A stretch of DNA of 21,041 bases from SIO4C1 sp039180385 (GTDB lineage: Bacteria; Cyanobacteriota; Cyanobacteriia; Phormidesmidales; Phormidesmidaceae), in the NCBI GenBank assembly GCA_039180385.1, contig JBCDDJ010000055.1:1-21041 (forward strand). The letters run 5' to 3'. Made by a program: the position numbers and the translations under genes. The notes under the pieces were generated by a model. That model searched no databases. It was not told the origin of the DNA and saw only the letters and a program-made list of their open reading frames with translations. Below, one piece after another: positions 14,101 through 21,041 of this stretch (its first letter is position 1; every line of letters begins with the position of its first letter).

Positions 14101-14553
14101 GCCCGAGCCGGGGAAGCCGGTCGAGGCTTTGCTATCGTGGCCGACGAAGTCCGTCAGCTAGCAGACCGAGCCGCCAAAGCGTCTAAAGAAATCGAGCAAA
14201 TCGTCCTTCAGATTCAAAGTGAGACCAGCGGCGTCATGACCGCCATGGAAGAAGGTACCCAGCAGGTGATCGAAGGCACCCGCCTGGCGGAGCAAGCCAA
14301 GCGTTCGCTTGAGGATATCATTCAAGTCTCAAATCGAATTGATGTCTTGGTGCGCTCGATTACCGCTGACACGGTGGAACAAACCGAAACCTCACGGGCT
14401 GTTGCCCAGGTCATGCAGTCAGTTGAGCTAACTGCCCAAGAAACCTCTCAAGAATCTCAGCGTGTGTCGGCATCTATGCAAAATCTAGTAGGGGTCGCTC
14501 GAGACCTGCTGACCTCAGTAGAACGATTCAAGGTAGAAAATGAAAAAATCTAG
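11101..14553 (+). CDS. hmpD: Methyl-accepting chemotaxis protein, PilJ/HmpD-like, with long acidic cytoplasmic N-terminus (1150 aa)
   Basis: Receptor of the pilus chemotaxis system. Residues about 5-95 resemble TPR helices (YQAAERAYMQGSYEEAAAVI, NVLLLKGHIYC). About 100-670 is acidic and low-complexity with 9-aa and 17-aa tandem repeats. Two transmembrane helices follow (about 687-707 and 728-748) with only a 20-residue outer loop, so there is no real periplasmic sensor. Two HAMP units come next (GDLS at 770-773, GDLT at 836-839). The signalling hairpin contains S983-QIASRTNLLALNASIEAARAGEAGRGFAIVADEV, residues about 983-1018, the near-invariant MCP tip (written in pieces: TNLLALNASIEAARAGE then AGRGFAIVADEVRQLA). 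No GAF or phytochrome domain is present, which separates it from PixJ phototaxis receptors. The start has AGGAG seven bases before ATG. Large size compared with about 850-1000 residues for relatives is due to the repeat region. Confidence 0.9.
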   Translation: MASGTDYSQAYQAAERAYMQGSYEEAAAVIDQLANEYPSDPNVLLLKGHIYCYGLHRYDVARDQYQSVLQLTSDTEFVDYANNGLAYASQAVSQPMDDILPDEFEEELAESVSLYGDLSEPGADVSQDWGLPAQPDEVTSAELDFADLELASIDGSFEAPSAAEELLNDPFDVSTDYQITQAGLPQDNGLFEAPQDNGLFEATQDNDLFEEDDAFVVDEIPSQEVVDSELLDPFADPSFESLLGSDDEPTTVDTDLQAGGVPASPETPFDPTEFDEAFGDNTVFSEGISDLDAAFGESAIPDEGISDFDQAFGESAIPDEGISDLDAAFGESAIPDEGISDLDAAFGESAIPDEGISDLDAAFGESAIPDEGISDFDQAFGESAIPDEGIPELDAAFGEAPAEQPLPNEGIEGVPELDQAFVDEAEPLPELDVSLIEESGPSADAAPLELGLSDGADADLGEFSTDLSFDNLDALEETEDQTLFMVEPDGISDEGDAEMHPVAEFDPISESADMPTDLPADIPSYDAGESVNFSGASTQEIDLSLSANAASPQELSFESASADFSDETSSQQSNIDFLDEFDEFDDLGSLPDFELSDSSSGFTGSSVGSTEIPNAELTPGTSGSSGFSLSEDDTQTVIGDEAIFSISETADQLPAFTQGEDTSVEVVSVEQGALAPLENASLPNKRLVLAGAAGVMSAIAAVVINIATIGRLPAESRSNNLQARIYPAAMSLGAGLTSFGTVLGLGYLIDRRVKQSIDNLKTQFDLVSQGDLSARATVYSQDDFGQLASGFNQMARVILTTTSEAQRKAQEQEQAKEDLQRQVIRLLDDVEGAARGDLTVQAEVTADVLGAVADSFNLTIQNLREIVQQVSVAARQVSKSSTENEMFARSLSADALRQAEELAVTLNSVQVMTESIQRVAESAREAEEVARSASATALRGGEAVERTVAGILEIRETVAETTRKVKRLAESSQEISKIVALISQIASRTNLLALNASIEAARAGEAGRGFAIVADEVRQLADRAAKASKEIEQIVLQIQSETSGVMTAMEEGTQQVIEGTRLAEQAKRSLEDIIQVSNRIDVLVRSITADTVEQTETSRAVAQVMQSVELTAQETSQESQRVSASMQNLVGVARDLLTSVERFKVENEKI
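11653..11733 (+). repeat. Three tandem 27-bp (9-aa) repeats inside the receptor gene
   Basis: The units at 11653-11679, 11680-11706 and 11707-11733 encode PQDNGLFEA, PQDNGLFEA and TQDNDLFEE. The first two differ only at the last base. They start at residue 185 of the receptor and carry the N-[GD]-LFE motif that also recurs in the neighbouring kinase. Confidence 0.9.
11959..12264 (+). repeat. Six tandem 51-bp (17-aa) repeats inside the receptor gene
   Basis: Units begin at 11959, 12010, 12061, 12112, 12163 and 12214, each encoding GIS-D-[LF]-D-[AQ]-AFGESAIPDE. Units 4 and 5 are identical over all 51 bases. Units 2 and 6 share the FDQ variant. Two longer, diverged units follow (to about 12396: GIPELDAAFGEAPAEQ and VPELDQAF). 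All keep the frame. This is a young, active-looking expansion in the disordered part of the protein. Confidence 0.95.
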
Positions 14554-14654
14554 CTAGGATAAGGACTAACGACCAGCCGGAGACCTTGAGAATGCCGACC
14601 ACCATTAGGCATTCGATTTTAGATACAAGCTTCTAGGGAAGGGAGAACGCGGCT

Positions 14655-17600
14655 ATGCTGCCCGAGCAACAACAGCGCATCATGGGCTACTTCATAGAAG
14701 AAGCCAAAGATAACCTCAATACCATTGAGCAAGGGCTTCTAAATCTTCAATCGACGATTGAAGATCCCGAGATGGCTAACGAAGTTTTTAGAGCGGCCCA
14801 CTCTGTCAAAGGTGGGGCAGCCATGCTTGGCATTGAAAGCGTGCAGCGCACCGCACACCGTATGGAGGATTACTTCAAAATCCTCAAAGAGTCGCCTATT
14901 AAGACAGACCGCGACCTAGAATCTATGTTCTTACAGGTGTTTGACGCCATGAAAGAACTGGTCGAACAAATGCAGGGGCCATTCGGTCTAACCGAAGATA
15001 AAGCTCAGGAAATTATGACTGGGGTAGAGCCCGTCTTTGGTCGTTTGAACGATCATCTGGAGACCCTGGTACAAACCGCTAGCATTGAGCAACTGGCCCC
15101 CCCACCGACCGCGTCTGCTCCCCGTCAAGCCCCAATTACTTATCCAGAAGACAGCGCTTTGCAGCTGGTCTTCAAGAGCGATGTCTCGGGCTGCTTGAGG
15201 GAAATGCTCACCCTCTTTAAGCAAGATGACAATGAACGGAGCCGCAGCAACTTACAAGCCGTCTGTCAGCGTCTCAAGCAGCTGGGAGAGCAGTTTGAGT
15301 TAACCGCTTGGAACGACTTAATCGAAACCGCCCATTTAGCCATTGGGAATCTCGGCCAAGACTATCGCACCTTGGCCCCCGTTCTCATCAAAGACATCAA
15401 AAAGGCACAGGATCTGGTCCTAGCCAACCGGGCCCCTGAGGTTGCCGTCTCAGAAGCCATGCAGGGTCTACTCCCAGAGGATGTTTTTACTGCCGCAGGT
15501 TCAATAGACGATCTGTTTGCAGATCCAACATTGGATGCCCTTGATTCTGCCCCCACTGGCTTGGAAACAAGCAGCACTGAGTTTGATGATCTCTTTGGTG
15601 CAGAGCCTGCCTCAACTGAAGCGAATTCAGTGGGAACCGACCGCTTAGGGACATCGGACTTTGCCGAAACCGCTGAGGCATCTCCAGAGCTTGATTTAGA
15701 CTCAGACTTGTTTGGGGAGACGGTTGCCCCCGAAGCTCTTGACTCTGAGGCCTTTGACTTAGACTTAGAAGGGATAGAGGCCATTTCAAGTCTCGAAGGG
15801 GCCACCCCGACCACAGATGAGTCCCTAGACTTTTTGCTAGACAATGCCGGAGACCCCATGGGGCCAGAAGTCGGTGATGCCGAACTCAACAGTCTGGCTG
15901 ACCTATTTGAGGGCGATCTGAGCGATTTGGATGACGCCTGGCAAGAAGAAGAAATTGGCACAGAGGCGAGTAATCCGCTATCTAACCCAGCTGATATTGA
16001 TATCACAGACGATGACTTCGCAGATTTATTAGAGAACAGCGTCGACGCTTCAGCGTTGAATGTTGTCGGTGACCTTGACAATGAAATGGCTAATTTGTTT
16101 GGCGATATGCTGTCTGAAGACTCAGCTGGCATGACCGACAACGCCGTCGGCGGTTTGGACTTAGTTGGCAACGCGCTTGAGGAGGGTACTCAGCTCGACA
16201 ACGCGCTTAATGAGTTGGCAGCCACAGAAGCCGATGATCAAAACAGCGGCTTGCCCTCAAACACCTTCGATATCGATTTTGATTCTGGCCAGGATAGCGC
16301 TAGCGCCTTGAGTTTAGACGATAGTGATTCCTCCATTGCTGCTGGAGATACCGCATCTGGCATAGACGGATTTGAGTTTGAATTTAGTCAACCCGACGCC
16401 GTCACCAAGATTGAGCCAGATGCCTTGGAAGTTGCGCCAGAAGGCATTGTCACTGACGACGTAGCAGTCGAGTCTAGCTTTGATGATCTGGGGCTTGATT
16501 TCGAGAGCGATGAGTTGATTATTGCTGATGCTTCCGCTGAAGCGCTAGATGCTGAAGCGTTTGCGCTTGATTTTGGCGAGAATTTATCCGAACCCTCAGA
16601 CACAAATGCAGAAAGCTTGAGCGATGAGTTAGGACTCGACTTTGGGAGCGATATCGCCGAAGCCCCAAGTGCTGATGAACTGGACCTGGATTTTGGCGAG
16701 GACCTATCCGAACCCTCAGATACAAACGGAGGCAATCTAAGCGATGAGTTAGGACTCGACTTTGGGAGCGATATCGCCGAAGCCCCAAGTGCTGATGAAC
16801 TGGACCTGGATTTTGGCGAGGATCTATCCGAACCCTCAGACACAAGCGGAGGCAATCTAAGCGATGAGCTAGGACTCGACTTTGGGGGCGATACCATCGA
16901 AGCCCCAAGCGCTGATGAACTAGATCTTGAGTTTACTAGCAATGTATCCGAACCTCTGGCGGCTAATCGGGATGTTGTGGGTCTTAGCGATGGATTAGAC
17001 TTTGACTTTGATAGCTCTGAATCGGATGCTGCGCCTCCTGATTTGGTGGCCGAATTGGACAGCTTGCCGGCGGATCAGGAGTCAGCCGAGCCCATGCTAG
17101 CTGGCACGGACGATTTTTTTGACGAGCTACCGTCCGTTGATACAGCATCATCCCCCACCCATCATGATGCCATCGATAGCTTTTTTGAAACCCCGGAAAG
17201 CGCCGAGGAACTCCTAGACTCACCTACGCCTTCTCCTTCGACTGAAGTATCTTCAGCTGAAGTACCCGACATTGATCTGACCCAAGATCCTTGGGATGAC
17301 GCTGCCATGACTGCGATTGACCTCTCAATGGCCGAACACAGCTCTGAACCAGACATTTTTGAGGATAGCTTAGCGGACAGCCTATTTGAGGGGCTTGAGA
17401 CGGATACCGTTGTAGCTTCCCCGCCAGAAGAACTTGGGGCATCCCTTGACCTAGAAACCTCTGAGACGGTTAATCCCGAATCTCATGGTGCTGACTTAGT
17501 GCTCGATGATGTGGGCCTCGGTGAAGTCGCCCCTGACGAAGCGCCACTTGAAAACCTGTTTGACACCTCTGTCCTTGAAGCTGCTTCCATAGAAGAGGTC

Positions 17601-20048
17601 CCCATAGCGACCTCAGATGAAGCCTCGGACTTTGAGGTTGGCTTACCGGACGATTTGTTTGATGAGGTCCCTGATGCAGCATCCCTCGATCTAGATTTTC
17701 CTCAAGATATCCCTGGAGACCTACCCGACGAAGCGCTTAGTTCCTCGTCGGCCCTGCCTGACGACTCGCTGAGCATGTCAACTCCTGAGACACTGACAGC
17801 CCCCGGTTTTGAAAGTGATATCGGCACAGACAGTCTCGACGATTTTAATGATTTAGACGCTTTACTGGAGACAGAAAGCGCCCTAGAAGGGGATGCCTTG
17901 GAAGAGGTTACCTCAGGAGGCTTTGATGCAGAAAATAACTCTGAGATAGCCGCCTCACCCGTTGAGGATAATGAATTTCAAGATTTAGAGCGCCTACTTG
18001 AGGAAGCCGATCAAACTTTAGGTGGCCCCACTGGAGCTTCAACCACGCGACGAATTTCACCCTCGGTCAACCGTCTGGCGAGTCGTCGTGCTACGGGTAT
18101 TTTGGGTGAGCAAACCATGCGGGTTTCGGTCAATCACCTCGATAACCTCAGCAACCTGGTGGGGGAACTGGTGGTTAACCGCAATACCCTGGAGCAAGAC
18201 CAGGAAAGACTGCGCCAGTTTCTGGATAATTTGCTGTTCCAAGTGCAGCAACTCAATGATGTTGGGCAGCGGATGCGAGATCTCTACGAGCGGTCACTGT
18301 TGGAAAGTTCGCTCATATCGAGCCGCCAGGCCTACAGTACGGCGAATGCTGACGGTGGCTCTGCGATCGCAACCCCAGATGACCATGCCACGGGGGAAAC
18401 CTTTGACGCCCTCGAGATGGATCGCTTTACCGGCTTCCATACCCTATCTCAGGAGATGATTGAGCTGATCGTCCGGGTAAGAGAATCCTCGTCTGACATC
18501 GCCTACACGGTTGAATCCTCCGATCAGGTGACCCGTCAGTTTCGTCAGGTCACCACCCAGCTGCAGGAGGGCCTTAATAAGGCCCGCATGGTGCCCTTTG
18601 CCCAGACGGCGGATCGCTTGCCCAGAGCCGTGCGCGATATTTCACTCAAGTGCGGCAAAGAAGCCGGACTGGTGGTCGAAGGTCGCGATACGCTGATCGA
18701 TAAGATGATCCTCGAGCAGCTGTATAACCCCATGACTCACCTGGTCAACAACGCCATCACCCATGGCGTTGAAACTCCAGAGCAGCGGCTAGCCGCCGGT
18801 AAATCCAGAGAGGGTACTATTACCGTTCGAGCCTTTTACCAAGGTAACCAAACCGTCATTTATGTGGCCGACGACGGCGGCGGCATCGATTCCGAGCTGG
18901 TCAAGCGTAAAGCGGTCGAAAAAGGGCTGATCACCCAGGCAGAAGCCAGATCTATGTCAGTGTTGGATGTGTATGAGCTGCTATTCCACCCTGGATTTAG
19001 TACCCGCGACCAGGCCGATGACTTTGCCGGTCGGGGCGTTGGCATGGACGTGGTGCGCACCTCCTTAGCCGATATTCGTGGCAGCATTACGATTGACTCT
19101 GAGCTGGGCAAGGGCACCAGTTTCACCATTCGTCTGCCACTCACCCTGAGTATTTCTAAAGCCCTGAGCTGCATCAGCAACCAGGCCCGCATCGCCTTCC
19201 CCATGGACGGGGTCGAAGATATGCTTGATGTGCCCAAAGAGCGCATTCGCACCAATAACCAGGATGAAGCTTGCATTCTCTGGCGCGATACCATGCTGCC
19301 GTTCCAAAAGCTGTCTGACCTGCTGAAATTTAACCGCACCCTGGGCCGTGGCCGCGTCTACGGCGGTCAGGTCGATGATGACGTGATCTCCATCGTGGTT
19401 CTCCGCAGTGCCAGCACCTACATCGCCCTTGAGGTCGATCAGGTGATTGGGGAGCAAGAAATCGTGATTAAACAGCTAGAGGGACCGGTCCCCAAACCTG
19501 TCGGCATTGCCGGTGCGACCGTCCTCGGGGATGGCCGGGTGATGCCCATCGCCGACGTGCTTGAGCTAATCGACATCGCCATGGGCCGGGTGCGTCGCGA
19601 ACCCACCACTGCCCTGTGGAGTCAACCTGCCCCGCCTGCCGCCGAAGAACCTGCAGCCACTAAGTCTGAGCCAACGGTGCTGATTGTAGACGACTCCATC
19701 ACGGTACGTGAGCTGCTATCCATGAGTTTCAACAAAGTGGGGTATCGCGTTGAGCAAGCCCGCGATGGTCAAGAAGCTTGGGAGAAACTAAAGTCGGGCT
19801 TGCCCTGTGACTTGGTCTTCTGCGACATCGAGATGCCCCGTATGGATGGCCTGGAGCTGCTATCGCGGATGCAAAAAGATGGCGCGCTCAAACAAATTCC
19901 CATCGCCATGCTGACCTCCCGTGGAGCCGATCGCCATCGCCAAATGGCAGTAGATCTCGGGGCCAGCGGTTACTTTACCAAGCCTTACCTGGAAGAGGCT
20001 CTGCTAGATGCGGCGAATAAGATGCTGAATGGGGAAAGAATTGGGTAG
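14655..20048 (+). CDS. hmpE: CheA-type hybrid histidine kinase with C-terminal receiver, PilL/HmpE-like (1797 aa)
   Basis: Kinase of the pilus chemotaxis system. The N-terminal HPt domain (about 5-110) carries phospho-acceptor H49 in FRAAHSVKGGAAMLG. Residues about 160-265 form a helical region that looks like a second HPt without its histidine. About 270-1125 is an acidic, low-complexity linker with 40-aa repeats, where CheA proteins usually have a P2 domain. A basic patch (R1132, R1133, R1140, R1144, R1145) precedes the P3 dimerisation helices from M1155 (HLDNLSNLVGELV). The ATPase follows: LVNNAITHG (1363-1371), DDGGG (1406-1410), GRGVGMD (1459-1465). Then a CheW-like P5 (about 1490-1635) and a receiver domain with D1724, T1754 and K1776. 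The kinase core and receiver look fully active. Start ATG at 14655 after AAGGGAG. In Synechocystis the equivalent PilL is split into two genes; here it is one. Confidence 0.92.
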   Translation: MLPEQQQRIMGYFIEEAKDNLNTIEQGLLNLQSTIEDPEMANEVFRAAHSVKGGAAMLGIESVQRTAHRMEDYFKILKESPIKTDRDLESMFLQVFDAMKELVEQMQGPFGLTEDKAQEIMTGVEPVFGRLNDHLETLVQTASIEQLAPPPTASAPRQAPITYPEDSALQLVFKSDVSGCLREMLTLFKQDDNERSRSNLQAVCQRLKQLGEQFELTAWNDLIETAHLAIGNLGQDYRTLAPVLIKDIKKAQDLVLANRAPEVAVSEAMQGLLPEDVFTAAGSIDDLFADPTLDALDSAPTGLETSSTEFDDLFGAEPASTEANSVGTDRLGTSDFAETAEASPELDLDSDLFGETVAPEALDSEAFDLDLEGIEAISSLEGATPTTDESLDFLLDNAGDPMGPEVGDAELNSLADLFEGDLSDLDDAWQEEEIGTEASNPLSNPADIDITDDDFADLLENSVDASALNVVGDLDNEMANLFGDMLSEDSAGMTDNAVGGLDLVGNALEEGTQLDNALNELAATEADDQNSGLPSNTFDIDFDSGQDSASALSLDDSDSSIAAGDTASGIDGFEFEFSQPDAVTKIEPDALEVAPEGIVTDDVAVESSFDDLGLDFESDELIIADASAEALDAEAFALDFGENLSEPSDTNAESLSDELGLDFGSDIAEAPSADELDLDFGEDLSEPSDTNGGNLSDELGLDFGSDIAEAPSADELDLDFGEDLSEPSDTSGGNLSDELGLDFGGDTIEAPSADELDLEFTSNVSEPLAANRDVVGLSDGLDFDFDSSESDAAPPDLVAELDSLPADQESAEPMLAGTDDFFDELPSVDTASSPTHHDAIDSFFETPESAEELLDSPTPSPSTEVSSAEVPDIDLTQDPWDDAAMTAIDLSMAEHSSEPDIFEDSLADSLFEGLETDTVVASPPEELGASLDLETSETVNPESHGADLVLDDVGLGEVAPDEAPLENLFDTSVLEAASIEEVPIATSDEASDFEVGLPDDLFDEVPDAASLDLDFPQDIPGDLPDEALSSSSALPDDSLSMSTPETLTAPGFESDIGTDSLDDFNDLDALLETESALEGDALEEVTSGGFDAENNSEIAASPVEDNEFQDLERLLEEADQTLGGPTGASTTRRISPSVNRLASRRATGILGEQTMRVSVNHLDNLSNLVGELVVNRNTLEQDQERLRQFLDNLLFQVQQLNDVGQRMRDLYERSLLESSLISSRQAYSTANADGGSAIATPDDHATGETFDALEMDRFTGFHTLSQEMIELIVRVRESSSDIAYTVESSDQVTRQFRQVTTQLQEGLNKARMVPFAQTADRLPRAVRDISLKCGKEAGLVVEGRDTLIDKMILEQLYNPMTHLVNNAITHGVETPEQRLAAGKSREGTITVRAFYQGNQTVIYVADDGGGIDSELVKRKAVEKGLITQAEARSMSVLDVYELLFHPGFSTRDQADDFAGRGVGMDVVRTSLADIRGSITIDSELGKGTSFTIRLPLTLSISKALSCISNQARIAFPMDGVEDMLDVPKERIRTNNQDEACILWRDTMLPFQKLSDLLKFNRTLGRGRVYGGQVDDDVISIVVLRSASTYIALEVDQVIGEQEIVIKQLEGPVPKPVGIAGATVLGDGRVMPIADVLELIDIAMGRVRREPTTALWSQPAPPAAEEPAATKSEPTVLIVDDSITVRELLSMSFNKVGYRVEQARDGQEAWEKLKSGLPCDLVFCDIEMPRMDGLELLSRMQKDGALKQIPIAMLTSRGADRHRQMAVDLGASGYFTKPYLEEALLDAANKMLNGERIG
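16561..16980 (+). repeat. Three tandem 120-bp (40-aa) repeats plus a leading half-unit inside the kinase gene
   Basis: Full units lie at 16621-16740, 16741-16860 and 16861-16980. The first two differ at only three bases. The third matches well in its first half and drifts in its second. A partial unit precedes them at about 16568-16620. Each encodes SDELGLDFG, a middle part ending APSADELDLDFGEDLSEPSDT. The frame is preserved throughout, within the acidic linker starting near residue 640. Confidence 0.95.
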
Positions 20049-20070
20049 TGGGTAGTGGGTAGAGAGTAGA
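20043..20070. repeat. Four heptanucleotide repeats (GGGTAGT type) over the kinase stop codon
   Basis: GGGTAGT at 20043-20049 and 20050-20056, then GGGTAGA and GAGTAGA to 20070, followed by a G-rich stretch. The first copy contains the TAG stop of the kinase gene (20046-20048). Short tandem heptamers of this kind are a known feature of cyanobacterial intergenic DNA. Confidence 0.8.
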
Positions 20071-20091
20071 GGGGGCAGGGGAAGATATTGC

Positions 20092-20115
20092 GATAGGATC
20101 AGATTGAGTCCTATC
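20092..20115 (+). promoter_or_regulatory. Small hairpin between the kinase gene and glcD
   Basis: GATAGGA (20092-20098) and TCCTATC (20109-20115) are perfect complements around a ten-base loop, 15 bases before the glcD ATG. No T-run follows, so it is a weak terminator candidate. So close to the start, it could instead influence glcD translation. Confidence 0.35.
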
Positions 20116-20130
20116 CTGCTTTCTAAGTCT

Positions 20131-21041
20131 ATGGTCGCTGCTACCGCTACCCGCAATTGGCAACCGATTATTCAAGCCTTCGAGGCTATATTGGACGCCG
20201 ATCGGGTGATACGCCGAAAGGAAGAGTTGCTGGTTTACGAGTGTGATGGGCTGACTAGCTATCGGGAACGACCGGCAGTCGTCGTGCTGCCCAAAACCAC
20301 AGAAGAGGTGGCGGCGGTGGTGCAGATTTGCGATCGCAACCGTATTCCCTTTGTCACCCGCGGAGCCGGGACCGGCCTCTCGGGCGGGGCGCTGCCCATT
20401 GAGGATAGCGTGCTGATTGTCACTGCCTGTATGCGTGACATCCTCGACATTGACCTGGATAACCAACGCATCGTCGTCCAGCCCGGTGTGATTAACAACT
20501 GGATTACCCAGGCCGTCAGCGGTGCGGGTTTTTACTACGCCCCCGACCCCTCCAGTCAGTCAGTGTGCTCCATTGGCGGCAACATCGCCGAAAATTCCGG
20601 TGGGGTTCACTGCCTGAAGTATGGCGTCACCACCAACCACGTCCTCGGGCTCAAGCTCGTACTACCTGACGGCACCGTCACCGACATCGGCAGCGCTGTT
20701 CCCGAAGGCCCGGGCTACGACCTGACCGGGCTATTCGTTGGCTCCGAGGGCACCCTTGGCATCGTCACTGAGATTACCCTGCGCATTCTGAAATCGCCTG
20801 AATCCATCCAGGTGCTGCTGGCTGACTTTGACAGCGTAGAGGCGGCGGGCAAAAGCGTCTCAGACATCATCAGCGCCGGTATCATCCCAGCAGGGATGGA
20901 AATGATGGATAACTTCAGCATCAACGCCGTCGAGGACGTGGTTGCCCTGGACTGCTATCCCAGGGATGCGGTCTCAATACTATTGGTCGAAGTGGACGGT
21001 TCTCCGGCTGAGGTGGCGGCATGTTGCGATCGCATCACCAG
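20131..21041 (+). CDS. glcD: Glycolate dehydrogenase subunit GlcD, FAD-linked (5' part, 303 codons seen)
   Basis: Member of the vanillyl-alcohol-oxidase-type FAD family. In cyanobacteria GlcD oxidises photorespiratory glycolate to glyoxylate, feeding the glycolate salvage pathway. The visible part holds the FAD-binding region: RPAVVVLPKTTEEVAAVV, the diphosphate-binding PFVTRGAGTGLSGGALP (73-89), SIGGNIAENSGGVHCLKYG and GLFVGSEGTLGIVTEITLRI. The C-terminal oxidase half lies beyond the window, so length and integrity cannot be judged. The ATG at 20131 follows a hairpin and has no clear ribosome site; an in-frame TTG at 20104 is an alternative start. It lies 82 bases after the kinase stop on the same strand, but its role is unrelated, so its own promoter is likely. 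Confidence 0.9.
   Translation, partial: MVAATATRNWQPIIQAFEAILDADRVIRRKEELLVYECDGLTSYRERPAVVVLPKTTEEVAAVVQICDRNRIPFVTRGAGTGLSGGALPIEDSVLIVTACMRDILDIDLDNQRIVVQPGVINNWITQAVSGAGFYYAPDPSSQSVCSIGGNIAENSGGVHCLKYGVTTNHVLGLKLVLPDGTVTDIGSAVPEGPGYDLTGLFVGSEGTLGIVTEITLRILKSPESIQVLLADFDSVEAAGKSVSDIISAGIIPAGMEMMDNFSINAVEDVVALDCYPRDAVSILLVEVDGSPAEVAACCDRIT

Noticed and set aside
15362..16171. 269-codon open frame on the minus strand inside the kinase gene
   Set aside because: Its Ser/Lys/Pro-rich product is the antisense reading of the Asp/Glu/Ala-rich linker; no domain, and the sense frame has clear kinase domains on both sides.
16388..16942. 184-codon minus-strand frame across the 120-bp repeats
   Set aside because: Same reason: the unit length is a multiple of three and the product is a Ser/Pro/Lys-rich antisense reading.
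8428..20048. Phototaxis pix/tax1-type operon with a photoreceptor
   Set aside because: The receptor has no GAF/phytochrome chromophore domain, and the gene set with adjacent hmpF fits the hmp/pil type.

Overview
The window reads as chromosomal DNA of a filamentous or otherwise motile cyanobacterium. At least eight HIP1 octamers (GCGATCGC; first bases at 2037, 3211, 6279, 8722, 13192, 18363, 20330, 21026) are scattered through it, as is typical of cyanobacteria. The gene content agrees: a cyanobacterial-type guanylyltransferase/phosphomutase fusion, a light-repressed-type ribosome hibernation factor, glycolate dehydrogenase GlcD, the coiled-coil motility protein HmpF, and a type IV pilus chemotaxis operon. 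The species cannot be named from sequence alone.

Layout, left half. A small membrane protein (5-190, minus). Then a two-gene plus-strand unit: the sugar-nucleotide fusion protein (496-3024) and, overlapping it by ATGA, an OB-fold single-stranded DNA-binding protein (3021-3488). A nested inverted repeat separates these from lipB (3600-4280, minus). lipB is divergent from hpf/lrtA (4389-5054, plus), which ends in a clear stem-loop terminator. Facing it is a minus-strand group: hypothetical 68-aa protein (5756-5962), S4 RNA-binding protein (5504-5719) and glutaredoxin (5174-5434).

Layout, right half. hmpF (6027-7790, minus, GTG start) diverges across a 637-bp repeat- and hairpin-rich intergenic region from a chemotaxis-like operon of the Hmp/Pil type: PATAN-REC response regulator (8428-9681), CheY (10020-10385), CheW (10504-11034), a 1150-aa methyl-accepting protein (11101-14553) and a 1797-aa CheA-REC hybrid kinase (14655-20048). 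glcD begins at 20131 and runs off the window.

How they would work together: by analogy with the Nostoc hmp and Synechocystis pil loci, the receptor, CheW and CheA form a signalling array. CheA passes phosphate from its N-terminal HPt histidine to its own receiver domain and to the CheY- and PATAN-type regulators. Output acts on the type IV pilus machine, with HmpF as the pole-localised effector.

The most unusual feature is that both the receptor and the kinase carry very long acidic, low-complexity segments with recently duplicated in-frame repeats (17-aa and 9-aa units in the receptor, a 40-aa unit in the kinase) and a recurring [DN]-L-F motif. In the kinase about 850 residues of this material lie where a CheA P2 domain would normally be. 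The guanylyltransferase fusion also has a mutase half that lacks the usual catalytic serine and metal-binding motifs.
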